In this document: piece after piece, positions 46,552 to 55,099 of the stretch
How the letters are laid out: each line of letters begins with the position of its first letter
Position numbering within the stretch: the stretch's first letter is position 1
Virus record (IMG/VR): IMGVR_UViG_3300024336_000005
Coordinates: 1 to 64,000 of that record
Origin: a virus
Reading direction: 5' to 3' (one strand)
Length of the DNA: 64,000 nucleotides
Made by a program: the position numbers and the translations under genes
Notes under the pieces: generated by a model
Told to the model about the DNA's origin: nothing
Databases searched by the model: none
Seen by the model: only the letters and a program-made list of their open reading frames with translations

Positions 46552-47429
46552 GCGTGGTAAGCCAATGCCTCCTGGCCAAAGGCAGATCTTGCATTCATTT
46601 GGCTCCTTCTAATGGACTGCATCGCCCTCTGCCTCATTGTGGCAGCATAATCAGAGTCAATGAACTGACTCTTTCTGTTTACGGACCTGCGTCCATGTCT
46701 ATTCCCGAACTCTGAGATCTTCCATACCCCTTCAGCGGCCATCATGCCAACTTCAGCTCCTATAAGGCCACCAGCCACAAGGCCGATGCCTCCTACAAGC
46801 ATCCCACCCTTAGGAACCATCTTAATGGCGGCTGCGGCTCCAAGCCCAGCGCCAGTAATCGCTCCAGCCTCGGCACCAAGGTTGCTTGCAAGCTGCCTGG
46901 GCATCCCGTTTATGGGATCAAAGATATTATCATCAGTCATCATGGCCGACAGACCTGCCGTGGCGCCAAGGCTGACCATGCTTTTCATCTGCCAAAGGTT
47001 ATGTCCGACTCTGCCTAGGTGCTCTCCTGCTGATCTGGCTCCGAATCGCCTAACAGCTTGACCTGTCTTGGGGTTAATCTGCTTCCCGTACTGCTTAACA
47101 AACTCTTCTGGCTCGTAGCCCATTGCTCTTGCATAGTTTTGAGCTCCCATCCTATTGGGACCCATCTCTGCCATGGTGTCAGCAGTAGCCCTGAAGGCAT
47201 TCATTTGGGACTGCTCGAACCTTCTGTGAGCTCGATAGCCCCCCACTCCGCTCCGTAGCCCTCCGCTTATTCCTGCAACGCCATGATAGCCAGCCTTGGC
47301 AATCGTGCTGGCACCAAGGAAGGCAGCAGTCCCTCCGAAGGCGGCACCGCGATAAACCGCATTCCCCATCTTCCCAACAATATTTCTTTGGGCCTCACTA
47401 TGTGCTTTAAGCTTATCCCACCAATTCAT
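46548..47429 (-). CDS. Gly/Ala-rich hydrophobic virion protein (ejection candidate)
   Basis: A 293-residue protein with several hydrophobic Gly/Ala segments: residues about 27-60 (GAAFGGTAAFLGASTIAKAG), about 150-165 and about 185-235 (GAITGAGLGAAAAIKMVPKG and GMLVGGIGLVAGGLIGAEVG). Basic and Gln/Asn-rich stretches lie between. This resembles phage internal proteins that insert into the membrane during DNA ejection. No catalytic motif is seen. It is coupled to its neighbours by a 1-base and a 4-base overlap. Confidence 0.5.
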   Translation of the reverse strand: MNWWDKLKAHSEAQRNIVGKMGNAVYRGAAFGGTAAFLGASTIAKAGYHGVAGISGGLRSGVGGYRAHRRFEQSQMNAFRATADTMAEMGPNRMGAQNYARAMGYEPEEFVKQYGKQINPKTGQAVRRFGARSAGEHLGRVGHNLWQMKSMVSLGATAGLSAMMTDDNIFDPINGMPRQLASNLGAEAGAITGAGLGAAAAIKMVPKGGMLVGGIGLVAGGLIGAEVGMMAAEGVWKISEFGNRHGRRSVNRKSQFIDSDYAATMRQRAMQSIRRSQMNARSAFGQEALAYHA

Positions 47430-48031
47430 TAGTCATTCCAACCAAAGCCAAATGGGTTTACAAAGTCAGCTGCGGCCATGCCTCCATAGACCATGGCGCC
47501 TCTAGCGCCTACGGCTCCAGCACGAGCCCAACCTCCTGGGCCGTTTGCCTTAGCTCCTAGCTCCGCTGCTGAGCCCCAATTCCAGGCACTTCTTGCCATC
47601 ATCTTAGCCTCACCCCAGGCTTGTCCAGCCGCTCGACCTCCAGGACCGACTTCTTTCTGTCCGGATATCGCGAGGAGTGAGCTGGAGGGACCATGGGCAG
47701 ACATAATATTCTCACGTGCCTTCCCGAACCTTCCTGGAGCAGCCTTAACCTGCCCAAGCCCAAACAAACTGCTCATGCCACCCTCGCCTTGAAATGGCTC
47801 TTTCATGGCCGTGAATCTGGTTGAGGCGGCGGTCCTTGTGGCGCCGGCTGCCCTTCTGGCGCGATCCCTTGCTTCTGCCGCCTTCCTCTTAACGGTTGGC
47901 CCGTGCGCCGCGCGTGCTTTCCTGGCCCTATTAAGCCCAGATCTACCACCTCTTCTGAGGCGCCGACCCTCGCGTACGGTCACCTCAGCGACATTGCCTA
48001 CTAGATTCCCTGCCTTATTTGCTAGTCCCAT
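47429..48031 (-). CDS. Arg/Ala-rich basic protein
   Basis: A 200-residue protein. The first 80 residues are extremely basic (REGRRLRRGGRSGLNRARKA); the second half is Gly/Ala/Trp-rich and hydrophobic (ARAGAVGARGAMVYGGMAAAD). Possibly DNA-binding and packaged with the genome. It is coupled to the next gene by one base and starts two bases after the 1278-residue gene, hence is probably co-packaged with it. Unrecognised. Confidence 0.5.
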   Translation of the reverse strand: MGLANKAGNLVGNVAEVTVREGRRLRRGGRSGLNRARKARAAHGPTVKRKAAEARDRARRAAGATRTAASTRFTAMKEPFQGEGGMSSLFGLGQVKAAPGRFGKARENIMSAHGPSSSLLAISGQKEVGPGGRAAGQAWGEAKMMARSAWNWGSAAELGAKANGPGGWARAGAVGARGAMVYGGMAAADFVNPFGFGWND

Positions 48032-48032
48032 G

Positions 48033-51000
48033 TTAATTCCCTATATGGTGTTGAGTCCAATTTTCTGAATTCATCATCCTCTTACTCCAGCCGCGTGCAA
48101 TCCTATTGCCTTCCATAAGGCCTCGCCTTGTGCGCGTGCTGCGCTTCACTGTATTAATAACCCCGTCTATTCGGTATCCAGACCCAAAGTCTCCAATGTT
48201 TGCTTGCCTGTTGGCTTGGGCCCATCCGTGTCTGAGTCCCTCCTGAATTGTGGAATCATCACGTCCTCCCGCAGCCTGCATTGCAGAAAGCTCAGTATCT
48301 GGATTCCGAATTCTGTGGACAATGCTCGAGGCCCTAAAATTTCCAAATAGTCTTTCCAGATCTGTAAACGCATTGTGCGTAATCTTTCTTTTCGCTCCCT
48401 TCTGGATATTGTGAGCCGCGCGCCAACCAGCATCTGACCACATTCCAGTCTCAGATTCGACTGCTTCCTCCTGAGCTCTGTTAAAAGCACGCGCATCGAA
48501 TATTCTGTCTGAAGCCTTTCCAAAAGGTAGACTCGCCGCTGCCCCTTGGCGGACGAGCTGCAAGTTGAGGTTAACATTGTCATCGCCAAACAAAAGAGCG
48601 GGAGTACGACCATATGTAGATCCTGCGTTGGGATCGAAGACGGCAGTCATCGAGCTCTGTGAGGCCATTAGCTCTTCGAGCATCTCCGTTGCTCTCTCAC
48701 CATATGGCTGATCTTGGAATACTTTATTAGATGCATACGCATCACCATGGGAGACCTCGGGAGCATCAATGCCGGCTAGACGTAAGGACATAGTATTCCC
48801 ACCGCTAAGCATAAGCTTTACGGTGTCTGCATCTTCTATCTCATAGTCTGTGACCTTCTGCTGCCCTATCTGACCTTCATACCTCCTGTTCAAAGCATGG
48901 TCTAGCCCCTGCCAAGGGGAACCGAAGTCGGTCTTTTTGCTTCTGGTGGCGTCGGCAACACCCCCTCCGTGAGCCATGCCCTCCTCTGGATTTAGAGCGC
49001 GGTTGGAGCGGACCTGTCTCTCATAGAGAGTGCTAACAACCTGCTTGTCGCGCTTCAGTGCAGCCTCTTCTGATATCGCTCTGATCTGACGGCCGCCGCC
49101 CTCCTTCCTTACGATCTCACCATGACGCTTTCCTTTGCCTGTCCATTGTCCCAATGGACTCCCGTAGTCAATAATGCCAATGCGCTTGGCGCCTCTCTGG
49201 TCCGCAGTTAAGACAATGTTGCCAAAGTTGAGATCTCCATGACGCATCTGCTCGTGTAGTGTTGATACAGCTTCGTTTATGCGACCCAAGCCAACCTCTC
49301 TTAGCTCAGAAGGGGACAGGTCCTTCAAGGGAGACCCTTCAAAGTATTCCATGTCCATCTGTCCCTGGCGACCAGGACGGGCGGCATAAACATCTGGCCC
49401 AACTGAGGAGCTAGCCTTGCTTGTCAAGGCAACCTCTGATTTAGGAATTCTCCCGGCCTTACGAACAAAATTGAATGACTGGCCTCTGAAATAGCCCTCC
49501 ATGAGGTGAGCTTCGCCACTTGCTCCGGCACCAAGCCTCTTTACGCGAGTAGCAAGGGCGATGGCATCTTGGAAGCCAGGAGATCCTGTCATCTCAGCAA
49601 AGGTCTCTGCAGCTCTAGTCAATCCCCTGAGGGCATTCCAGCCAGAACCAAAGTCAGCAGTCTTCTTTCTTGCTGGCCCCTTAAAGCCTTCGTGCCTAAG
49701 TCCTTCGATGACGTTATAGGCATCATCCTTCCCAGAAATCTTTCCTGGCTCTATCTGCATCCCGGGATAATAGCCCTGAAACTTAGACATGCGCTGGTGA
49801 GCACGACCGGCGTCGGACATGTCAAGATATCTAACTTTTCCTGCAACAATATCATCTGCAGCAGCCTGTGTGTGCAATAGCCTCCCAGAGGATGCTTCTA
49901 TGACCGCTTGGTTGGCAGTCATGTCTGTCCCCTTGAAGAATGAGGGAAGGTCCTTTTGTATTTGCACATCAAAGAAGCTTTGATGCTTGGCCATTGCCCC
50001 ATATACCTTATCTAAGCCGATGTCTCCTGTAACAAGAAGGTCAATGTCCTTAGACTGTCTTGTCCATTCGGGACGAAGACTTGACACCAGATGCTCTCTG
50101 GCCACCCCTCCCTTAACATATAGATTGCCCCCCATTCCTGCAATCTCATCTGCCAATGCACCAACGCCAGCAATAGCAGCAGGGTTGTTCGGGTCTGATA
50201 GGCCCGCAGCCTCTGCGTTTGAGAATGCTGCAGATATGCCACCTTCTTCCTTTACAATCTTTGTTGGTCGTCCAATGTGCGACGGGTTATAATCCTCCGT
50301 CGAAACTCCTTTCAGAACTCTTACTTCAACTTCTCCCCTTAACCGGCGCGTTCCGCGCCGCAAGCCCTCAACCTTCTTTTGATGGAAAAAGTCTCTTAGA
50401 ACTCCGGTCGCGGAAAAGCCCTCCAACTCTCTCCTTTCTATGAAATCAGTTCGACTCAGGGTCACGGCGTCAGTCTTTGGATCGTAACTTCTGACAGCGT
50501 GCGGCTTGTCTGCGTGTCCGATTCTCGGCATCCGAAAATCTCTCGGCTTCATATCAGTCCGCAGAATCTTTTTTTCTGTGCTTTCGAATCGGATGCTTTG
50601 GTTACGAGTGTAGAGGTGTGCGCCCTCAGACATATCTAATTTAGAGAGCTCTTTTTCAGGTATAAAGAAGAAGGTGCTATCAGATACAGAGCTGTTTCCA
50701 GTAGCGGAACTTTTCGCGTACGCAGACAGAAGCTCCTCACGGCTCCCCTTTTGCATTCGGCTTCCGTAAACGCCAACACTCCCTGCTTCATTCAAAGCAT
50801 TGGAGCCTCCTGGAAGGAGTCGCTGCGTCTCGAGAATTGAATCGTGGGCGTAATTTGGAGCACCATGAGAGAACCCCGCTCCTAAATCTAAAGTGCTTTT
50901 TGGCGTCCATGTTTTTTCAGGCCCTGCGGCTCGTATATTAATCTTTTCTGCGGCTGCTTCGTATCGTTCAATTTCCGGTCTTGACTTCTTAAAGGCCGCC

Positions 51001-51869
51001 AGATTCTTTCTATAATTCCGCCCCCCTTTGCCCAAGAGCCCCTTTGCCGCCTTTAGCCCAAGACCTATCCCGGCTCCGCCGAGTGCAGCTGTAAGGGACG
51101 GGGTTATACTGCTATAGGCCGCCATTCCGCCGACCGCCGCGCCCCATCCAGCTCCTCCGCTGCCAATATATGAGAAAGCCCTGTCAAGATCTAGGAGGGG
51201 GATCTCTCTCCTTAGTTCTCCATATCCATATTTTTTGGTTCTTGACCAAAGGTCCTTAGCCTTGGTTAAGGCCCCCCTCCAACCAGAACCAAAGTCAGTA
51301 TTGTGCTTACGGGTTTGCCCAGCAAAACCCGCATGCTTCATTCCCTCTATATAGTTATATTCATCATCAGAACCAGAAAAGAGTAGCCCAACGCCAGCAA
51401 TAGCAGCTGCTCCTCCAGCTAGAAGTCTCCAGTTGCTTTTGATCCCACGCATGGCACGTGCGCTAGTGCCCTCTGGAGCCTCCTTAGCGGCTGTTGCAAC
51501 CGAGGCGGTAGGGTTGGATGGATTAGGGGCAGAAGCCCCCACAGAGGGGGCTGTAGGGGCAGCAAGGGCCATATCATCGGGGTGCCATGGCAGACTTGTC
51601 TCAGCGGTTGGAACATGAGGAACATGAGCCCATCCTCCTGGAGCTCTAGGGGCGTATACCTTGTGCTCTGGGGTGCCCCAAGCAGGAGCAGTTCCAGTGG
51701 TCTTATATATACTGTCTAGAACATCCCAAGCGGCCTGACCTCTTGCACCCTTTAGCTCGTCTGCAGAGAGTCCCCCCATGAGCTTAGAGACTCGCTTCGC
51801 ATGAGCGCCCAGATCATTAGAGGCATCCCAATTGGTTTTACCTGCTGCGAAGTCGTCTATGGCTGACAA
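48033..51869 (-). CDS. Multi-enzyme modular protein: NTase-like, kinase-like, thermonuclease
   Basis: A 1278-residue protein built of modules separated by a recurring motif, DDxYNxIEG[LM]xHxG...DFGSGW, at residues 168-197, 715-744, 961-986 (shorter) and 1204-1232. Between copies 1 and 2 lie a Gly/Ala hydrophobic region (235-280), an unknown part, and a nucleotidyltransferase-like domain (GG 587-588, AR 590-591, DID 608-610, as in CCA-adding enzymes). Between 2 and 3 is a protein/aminoglycoside-kinase-like domain: Gly loop G780-x-G782-x2-G785, K804, HGDLNFGN 877-884, DYG 901-903. Between 3 and 4 is a staphylococcal-nuclease domain: D1014, R1030, D1035, E1058, R1088. Among other probable virion genes it may be packaged and released into the host. 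Role inferred; domains well supported by catalytic residues. Confidence 0.75.
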   Translation of the reverse strand: MSAIDDFAAGKTNWDASNDLGAHAKRVSKLMGGLSADELKGARGQAAWDVLDSIYKTTGTAPAWGTPEHKVYAPRAPGGWAHVPHVPTAETSLPWHPDDMALAAPTAPSVGASAPNPSNPTASVATAAKEAPEGTSARAMRGIKSNWRLLAGGAAAIAGVGLLFSGSDDEYNYIEGMKHAGFAGQTRKHNTDFGSGWRGALTKAKDLWSRTKKYGYGELRREIPLLDLDRAFSYIGSGGAGWGAAVGGMAAYSSITPSLTAALGGAGIGLGLKAAKGLLGKGGRNYRKNLAAFKKSRPEIERYEAAAEKINIRAAGPEKTWTPKSTLDLGAGFSHGAPNYAHDSILETQRLLPGGSNALNEAGSVGVYGSRMQKGSREELLSAYAKSSATGNSSVSDSTFFFIPEKELSKLDMSEGAHLYTRNQSIRFESTEKKILRTDMKPRDFRMPRIGHADKPHAVRSYDPKTDAVTLSRTDFIERRELEGFSATGVLRDFFHQKKVEGLRRGTRRLRGEVEVRVLKGVSTEDYNPSHIGRPTKIVKEEGGISAAFSNAEAAGLSDPNNPAAIAGVGALADEIAGMGGNLYVKGGVAREHLVSSLRPEWTRQSKDIDLLVTGDIGLDKVYGAMAKHQSFFDVQIQKDLPSFFKGTDMTANQAVIEASSGRLLHTQAAADDIVAGKVRYLDMSDAGRAHQRMSKFQGYYPGMQIEPGKISGKDDAYNVIEGLRHEGFKGPARKKTADFGSGWNALRGLTRAAETFAEMTGSPGFQDAIALATRVKRLGAGASGEAHLMEGYFRGQSFNFVRKAGRIPKSEVALTSKASSSVGPDVYAARPGRQGQMDMEYFEGSPLKDLSPSELREVGLGRINEAVSTLHEQMRHGDLNFGNIVLTADQRGAKRIGIIDYGSPLGQWTGKGKRHGEIVRKEGGGRQIRAISEEAALKRDKQVVSTLYERQVRSNRALNPEEGMAHGGGVADATRSKKTDFGSPWQGLDHALNRRYEGQIGQQKVTDYEIEDADTVKLMLSGGNTMSLRLAGIDAPEVSHGDAYASNKVFQDQPYGERATEMLEELMASQSSMTAVFDPNAGSTYGRTPALLFGDDNVNLNLQLVRQGAAASLPFGKASDRIFDARAFNRAQEEAVESETGMWSDAGWRAAHNIQKGAKRKITHNAFTDLERLFGNFRASSIVHRIRNPDTELSAMQAAGGRDDSTIQEGLRHGWAQANRQANIGDFGSGYRIDGVINTVKRSTRTRRGLMEGNRIARGWSKRMMNSENWTQHHIGN

Positions 51870-51872
51870 GTG

Positions 51873-52733
51873 CTACTCCTTTTCCTCAGTAATCTGTGCC
51901 TGTAGTTGCTTAACTCTCTTCATTAGTTCAGACATGTGCACAGAAGCGTCCTTAACATTCTCACCCTCTCGAGCGGTCATGACTCTTTGTTCTCTTCTGG
52001 TCCCTACTAGTTCCTTACGAAGACGATCCTTCCGCGCCCACAACTTCTCCTTAATCTTCATAAGGTCAGCTACATCCTTTACATAGTTGTCTACAATGTC
52101 TCCCGCCTTAGTAGTTGTAGTACTAACAAGCTTCTCTTCTGTAAGTCCTTGCAGTTCAGGCTCCGACGCAAGCTTTGCGTTGACCCTGCTCTCTAATAGT
52201 TCTATCTCTGCAAGTTCTAGTATGAACCTTTGGTCTGTATACTCTTCCTCTCTTCCGGTCACATCAAACTCTATGGAAAGCTTTTGTACTGCATCATGTA
52301 GGATGTCTGTCTCTATTGGGCATGCCCTTCCTATTGGAACAACCCGACGACTCTCCCCTGATCTATCTATCTCCTCTTGGAGGCTTACATAAGGACAGGT
52401 GCGGGCACGGGGACAAACCTCTGGGCCCCAGCAGGTCATGATCTGCTGTATAGAAGCACCAGTCTTCATACGCTGGTGAGCGGTCCTTAGGCCGCGAGCT
52501 TCTTCAGCTGTGAGTTGAATATCAGTATAGGCGCCAGAGGCAAGCTTCATCCCGTCGAACCAGTTGTGCCTTACAACATCCCCGCCTTCAGTTATCGCTG
52601 TCCCATTAAATGAGACAAGTGCCATCTTATCTCCTTTGGGAACCTTCTCTAGTATAGGGAGCTTCTTAGGAGAAGGCTTCTCTTGGTCTACTATAGGAAG
52701 ACCATCTTCGTATTCTGGGATCCATTCATCCAT
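51873..52733 (-). CDS. Cys-cluster protein of unknown function
   Basis: A 286-residue protein. The first 75 residues are beta/Pro-rich, the middle has a Cys group MTCWGPEVCPRARTCPYVSL with a fourth Cys in GRACPIETD (spacing C-x5-C-x5-C-x21-C by eye), which may bind zinc or an iron-sulphur cluster, and the C-terminal 120 residues are a charged coiled coil. It lies early in the late unit, near the usual place of a small terminase, but it does not look like a known one. It starts at a one-base overlap with the 88-residue gene. Confidence 0.5.
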   Translation of the reverse strand: MDEWIPEYEDGLPIVDQEKPSPKKLPILEKVPKGDKMALVSFNGTAITEGGDVVRHNWFDGMKLASGAYTDIQLTAEEARGLRTAHQRMKTGASIQQIMTCWGPEVCPRARTCPYVSLQEEIDRSGESRRVVPIGRACPIETDILHDAVQKLSIEFDVTGREEEYTDQRFILELAEIELLESRVNAKLASEPELQGLTEEKLVSTTTTKAGDIVDNYVKDVADLMKIKEKLWARKDRLRKELVGTRREQRVMTAREGENVKDASVHMSELMKRVKQLQAQITEEKE

Positions 52734-52999
52734 TACAACTTCTCCGCTAGCATCTTAACTAGTTCCTTAAACCTTTGATATTCTTCAGGTTGCTTCAACC
52801 AATCAATTACACACCTTCTTACGTAGGTGCAATCCATGGGGTCCTCTTTGGTCGTAGCTCGGAGCATGCCAGCGAACCTCTCTGCATAGAGAGGGCCTTC
52901 CATGAGTTTCTGTAGCTCGTGAATCAGGAGGATGTTGTTTAGTATGTCTTGGAGGGAGGAGCCGAGTTCGGCTCTGCATCTGGCATCTAGTGCGCTCAT
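52733..52999 (-). CDS. Small helical protein, first gene after a promoter
   Basis: An 88-residue helical protein with the segments QDILNNILLIHELQKLMEGP and CTYVRRCVIDWLKQPEEYQR. I do not recognise it. A sigma70-like promoter ends about 33 bases upstream, so this is probably the first gene of a long late transcript. Small late proteins at such a position may be small terminase subunits or regulators; sequence alone does not tell. Confidence 0.5.
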   Translation of the reverse strand: MSALDARCRAELGSSLQDILNNILLIHELQKLMEGPLYAERFAGMLRATTKEDPMDCTYVRRCVIDWLKQPEEYQRFKELVKMLAEKL

Positions 53000-53031
53000 A
53001 AGTGCCTCATAGGTTTTGTAAGGGATTACAA

Positions 53032-53061
53032 ATTATACCTTATTGCGGCGTTAGGAGGCAA
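53032..53061 (-). promoter_or_regulatory. Sigma70-like promoter for the main late unit
   Basis: Minus strand: perfect -10 box TATAAT (53032-53037), 18-base spacer, -35 box TTGCCT (53056-53061, four of six). The -35 box lies inside the end of the membrane-protein gene. It points at the 88-residue gene and the structural genes below. Confidence 0.65.
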
Positions 53062-53482
53062 CTGTGCGGAGGGATCCTTGCTTTAATTCTTCTAGTTGCG
53101 CGGGTGAGAGATTCATCTCAATGATAGAAGAAGTCTTCTTGTCACCAGACTCTGGCGGGTCTGGTGCTATCCACTTAAAGGCCATGGAGACAAGTGCGGC
53201 GGCGATGAGAGAAGCGACAATAGATATGACCGCCCACTTCCCACTAAAGGTCGCGCCGGTGGTCTCTAGCTCCCTCAACCTCTTCTCTTGATCTACGTCC
53301 TTCGATTCCAATACGTTGACCTTTACTTTTAGTTTGGTCAACTCCTCGGGATGATAGCCTATCATCCTGCCCTTAAGTTCTTGTACGTCCCCGCTTATCT
53401 TTTCATAGTTATCATTTAATCTTTCTAGTTCTTTTAGCACATGGCGGGACCACTCATTCCACCCATTTTGATCATTGCTCAT
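53051..53482 (-). CDS. Coiled-coil membrane protein
   Basis: A 143-residue protein with a predicted coiled coil (residues 12-75: LKELERLNDNYEKISGDVQE and a Lys/Glu-rich run), one membrane helix (about 82-106: WAVISIVASLIAAALVSMAF) and a 36-residue C-terminal tail. The coil-plus-one-helix plan resembles XhlA-type membrane proteins of lysis regions, but the extra tail is not usual. It overlaps the PAS gene by four bases (ATGA), so the two are made together. A membrane sensor partner or lysis factor is possible. Confidence 0.55.
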   Translation of the reverse strand: MSNDQNGWNEWSRHVLKELERLNDNYEKISGDVQELKGRMIGYHPEELTKLKVKVNVLESKDVDQEKRLRELETTGATFSGKWAVISIVASLIAAALVSMAFKWIAPDPPESGDKKTSSIIEMNLSPAQLEELKQGSLRTVAS

Positions 53483-53934
53483 TGTAGATCTCCCCGCTGT
53501 TTTTTGCTATTAGGGCAAATTTGACAAGGAGAGGGCCAGAGGCGACCAAAGGTATAGGTCTCACTCTCGTCATGCCTGGACCAGCTAGTCCAAAGAACTG
53601 TAACGTACTCCCCTTCTTTAGTCCTCAGCCGATTAGAAGTCACAAAGTACCCCAACTCTTGTGGACTTCTTGCATGCATAACCCTTTCGATTTTTTCCCT
53701 ATCCTCAGGATGAATGATATCGGAGATAGACCTCCCTTTAATTTCACTCTTTGAATACCCCAGTTCACGCAAGGCCCTGGGGTTGCAGTCTTCTATGATC
53801 AAATCGTTGAAGATAAAGATCATGTCAGGACAAGAGTTGTAGAAGTCCTCGAGCTGAGAATTCCTCTTTGCCAACTCATCGTCCCTTCTGTTCAAAGCTA
53901 TCGTTAGCTTCTTCAGTTCGGTCAGTGTTTTCAT
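53479..53934 (-). CDS. PAS-domain protein
   Basis: About 151 residues. After a short coiled coil (residues 1-25) comes a PAS domain: LEDFYNSCPDMIFIFNDLII, ALRELGYSKSEIKGRSISDI, IHPEDREKIERVMHAR, then the PAC-like end RTKEGEYVTVLWTSWSRHDE. PAS domains bind small ligands or mediate signalling; here no kinase or DNA-binding output domain is attached. The C-terminus has C-x2-C (PCQICPN). I take ATG 53934 over an upstream TTG at 53946. As the first gene of the leftward side, next to a membrane protein, it may sense host state. Phages rarely carry free PAS proteins. Confidence 0.75.
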   Translation of the reverse strand: MKTLTELKKLTIALNRRDDELAKRNSQLEDFYNSCPDMIFIFNDLIIEDCNPRALRELGYSKSEIKGRSISDIIHPEDREKIERVMHARSPQELGYFVTSNRLRTKEGEYVTVLWTSWSRHDESETYTFGRLWPSPCQICPNSKKQRGDLQ

Positions 53935-54041
53935 GATTACATCCAATAGGCGGGAGTACGGTTCAATAACAATAGAAAGCCCTTCCGGTGCGGGACGAGA
54001 ATGGGTTCTAAAAAAATATGGGAAAGGGAGGGAAATATAGG

Positions 54042-54055
54042 GGAAAAATAAGGGA
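54042..54055 (+). repeat. 14-base direct repeat, copy 1
   Basis: GGAAAAATAAGGGA, identical to copy 2 at 54097, in the purine-rich tract of the divergent junction. Confidence 0.8.
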
Positions 54056-54096
54056 AGGCTGAAGGATTGAATATAGAGGAAAATAGGGAAAACATA

Positions 54097-54110
54097 GGAA
54101 AAATAAGGGA
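54097..54110 (+). repeat. 14-base direct repeat, copy 2
   Basis: Second identical copy of GGAAAAATAAGGGA, 55 bases after the first; possible protein-binding sites or an origin repeat. Confidence 0.8.
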
Positions 54111-54274
54111 GGACCTAGTGTAAGTGTTGGGAGTAGTAGGGTACCTATCGGTGCGAGCCCCTACCCCGACGACTTGGATAGCATGTTGCTATCACACTGG
54201 GCATAACGTCCAACAACCAGAGAAGTAGCAGGCATATCGTCTGTCTTCTCTATGCATGACTTAGGAGTTATATC

Positions 54275-55081
54275 ATGCAGTCCATCATCACCTCCATCAT
54301 CGCCCTGTCCGATCACCTGTACCACGCCCTCATCAACGCGATCGACACGCAGGATGCTGTGGCGCGCTGCTACGATGCGATCTGGTACTACCACGCACAG
54401 GTCCGCATCGACAACGGGCACAAGACCGAGACCTTCACCCGTGAGGGTGACAGCGTCATGCGTGAGGTGGTGTACAACGCCTCCATCATGGGCAAGGCCA
54501 GTCGCAAGCTGGCTGTCACCGGTCACGCGCAGGTGCTCATGGATGTGAGCAAGCTGTCCTTCACCCACACCTATGCTCGTGAGCCCCAGGCACACACGAG
54601 TCAGGTGAAGGTCACCATCGTGTACCCTGCGGCCAAGGCTGAGCCCACTGACCTCGAGGTGCGCCTCGCCTACGAGGAGTGGATGAACATCCAGGGCCAC
54701 CTGGAGCCCAAGGAGGAGGCCAAGGCTGAGGCTGATGCTGAGGTGGTGGAGGATGAGCACGTGGTGGAGGACTACTGGTACCTCATGGAGGACTACACCA
54801 AGGAGGATGCCCTCCACCTGGAGCGCAGCACGATGGGCAAGGACCGTAAGGCGTGGGATAGGCCCAACCGGGTGCTGGAGGTGGCCATGGAGGCACAGGC
54901 CAAGGCCCGTGAGGAGGAGGCAGAGGCCCTGTACCAGAGGGAGATGGCTGAGGCCAAGGCCCTCTGGGAGGCCAAGGTTGAGCTCTTCAAGAAGGTGAAG
55001 GGTGGCATGCCCAAGTACCCCCGAACCCACTATGGTAAGCCCATGCCTCGGGCCTACTGGAAGGAGGTGTTCGGGGGCTAG
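54275..55081 (+). CDS. Glu/Ala/Lys-rich protein of unknown function (rightward block, first gene)
   Basis: A 268-residue protein. The first 120 residues are a mixed alpha/beta domain (DHLYHALINAIDTQDAVARC, then YDAIWYYHAQVRID); the rest is acidic and helical (EPKEEAKAEADAEVVEDEH) with a basic C-terminus (GGMPKYPRTHYGKPMPRAYW). No family is recognised. AGGAG lies eight bases before the ATG. Codon use is dominated by GCC, AAG and GAG, unlike the leftward genes. It may be an early or host-takeover protein. Confidence 0.75.
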   Translation: MQSIITSIIALSDHLYHALINAIDTQDAVARCYDAIWYYHAQVRIDNGHKTETFTREGDSVMREVVYNASIMGKASRKLAVTGHAQVLMDVSKLSFTHTYAREPQAHTSQVKVTIVYPAAKAEPTDLEVRLAYEEWMNIQGHLEPKEEAKAEADAEVVEDEHVVEDYWYLMEDYTKEDALHLERSTMGKDRKAWDRPNRVLEVAMEAQAKAREEEAEALYQREMAEAKALWEAKVELFKKVKGGMPKYPRTHYGKPMPRAYWKEVFGG

Positions 55082-55099
55082 GTAGCATAGGTATGGTGA

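Larger units (their letters stand above)
53935..54274. promoter_or_regulatory. Divergent intergenic region between leftward and rightward blocks
   Basis: About 340 bases between divergently read genes. Bases 54003-54117 (top strand) are purine-rich with almost no C. Two copies of GGAAAAATAAGGGA occur at 54042-54055 and 54097-54110. To the right are a GTAGGG/CCCTAC stem (54136-54164), a hairpin with stem GATAGCA/TGCTATC and loop TGT (54177-54193), and a long-range stem AGAGAAG/CTTCTCT (54219-54225 with 54245-54251) before the AGGAG ribosome site of the first rightward gene. A divergent promoter or replication origin would fit; no clear sigma70 box was found. Confidence 0.6.

Noticed and set aside
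49800-50900. ADP-ribosyltransferase fold in residues about 320-530 of the 1278-residue protein
   Set aside because: Only a vague His and hydrophobic pattern; no complete catalytic triad could be placed, so it was left as unknown.
48033-51869. DFG in DFGSGW as a kinase activation motif
   Set aside because: It occurs four times outside the kinase-like domain; the real kinase metal-binding motif is DYG at residues 901-903.
53935-54274. Attachment site or integration module
   Set aside because: No integrase, recombinase or transposase is present in the window, and no tRNA fragment was seen.
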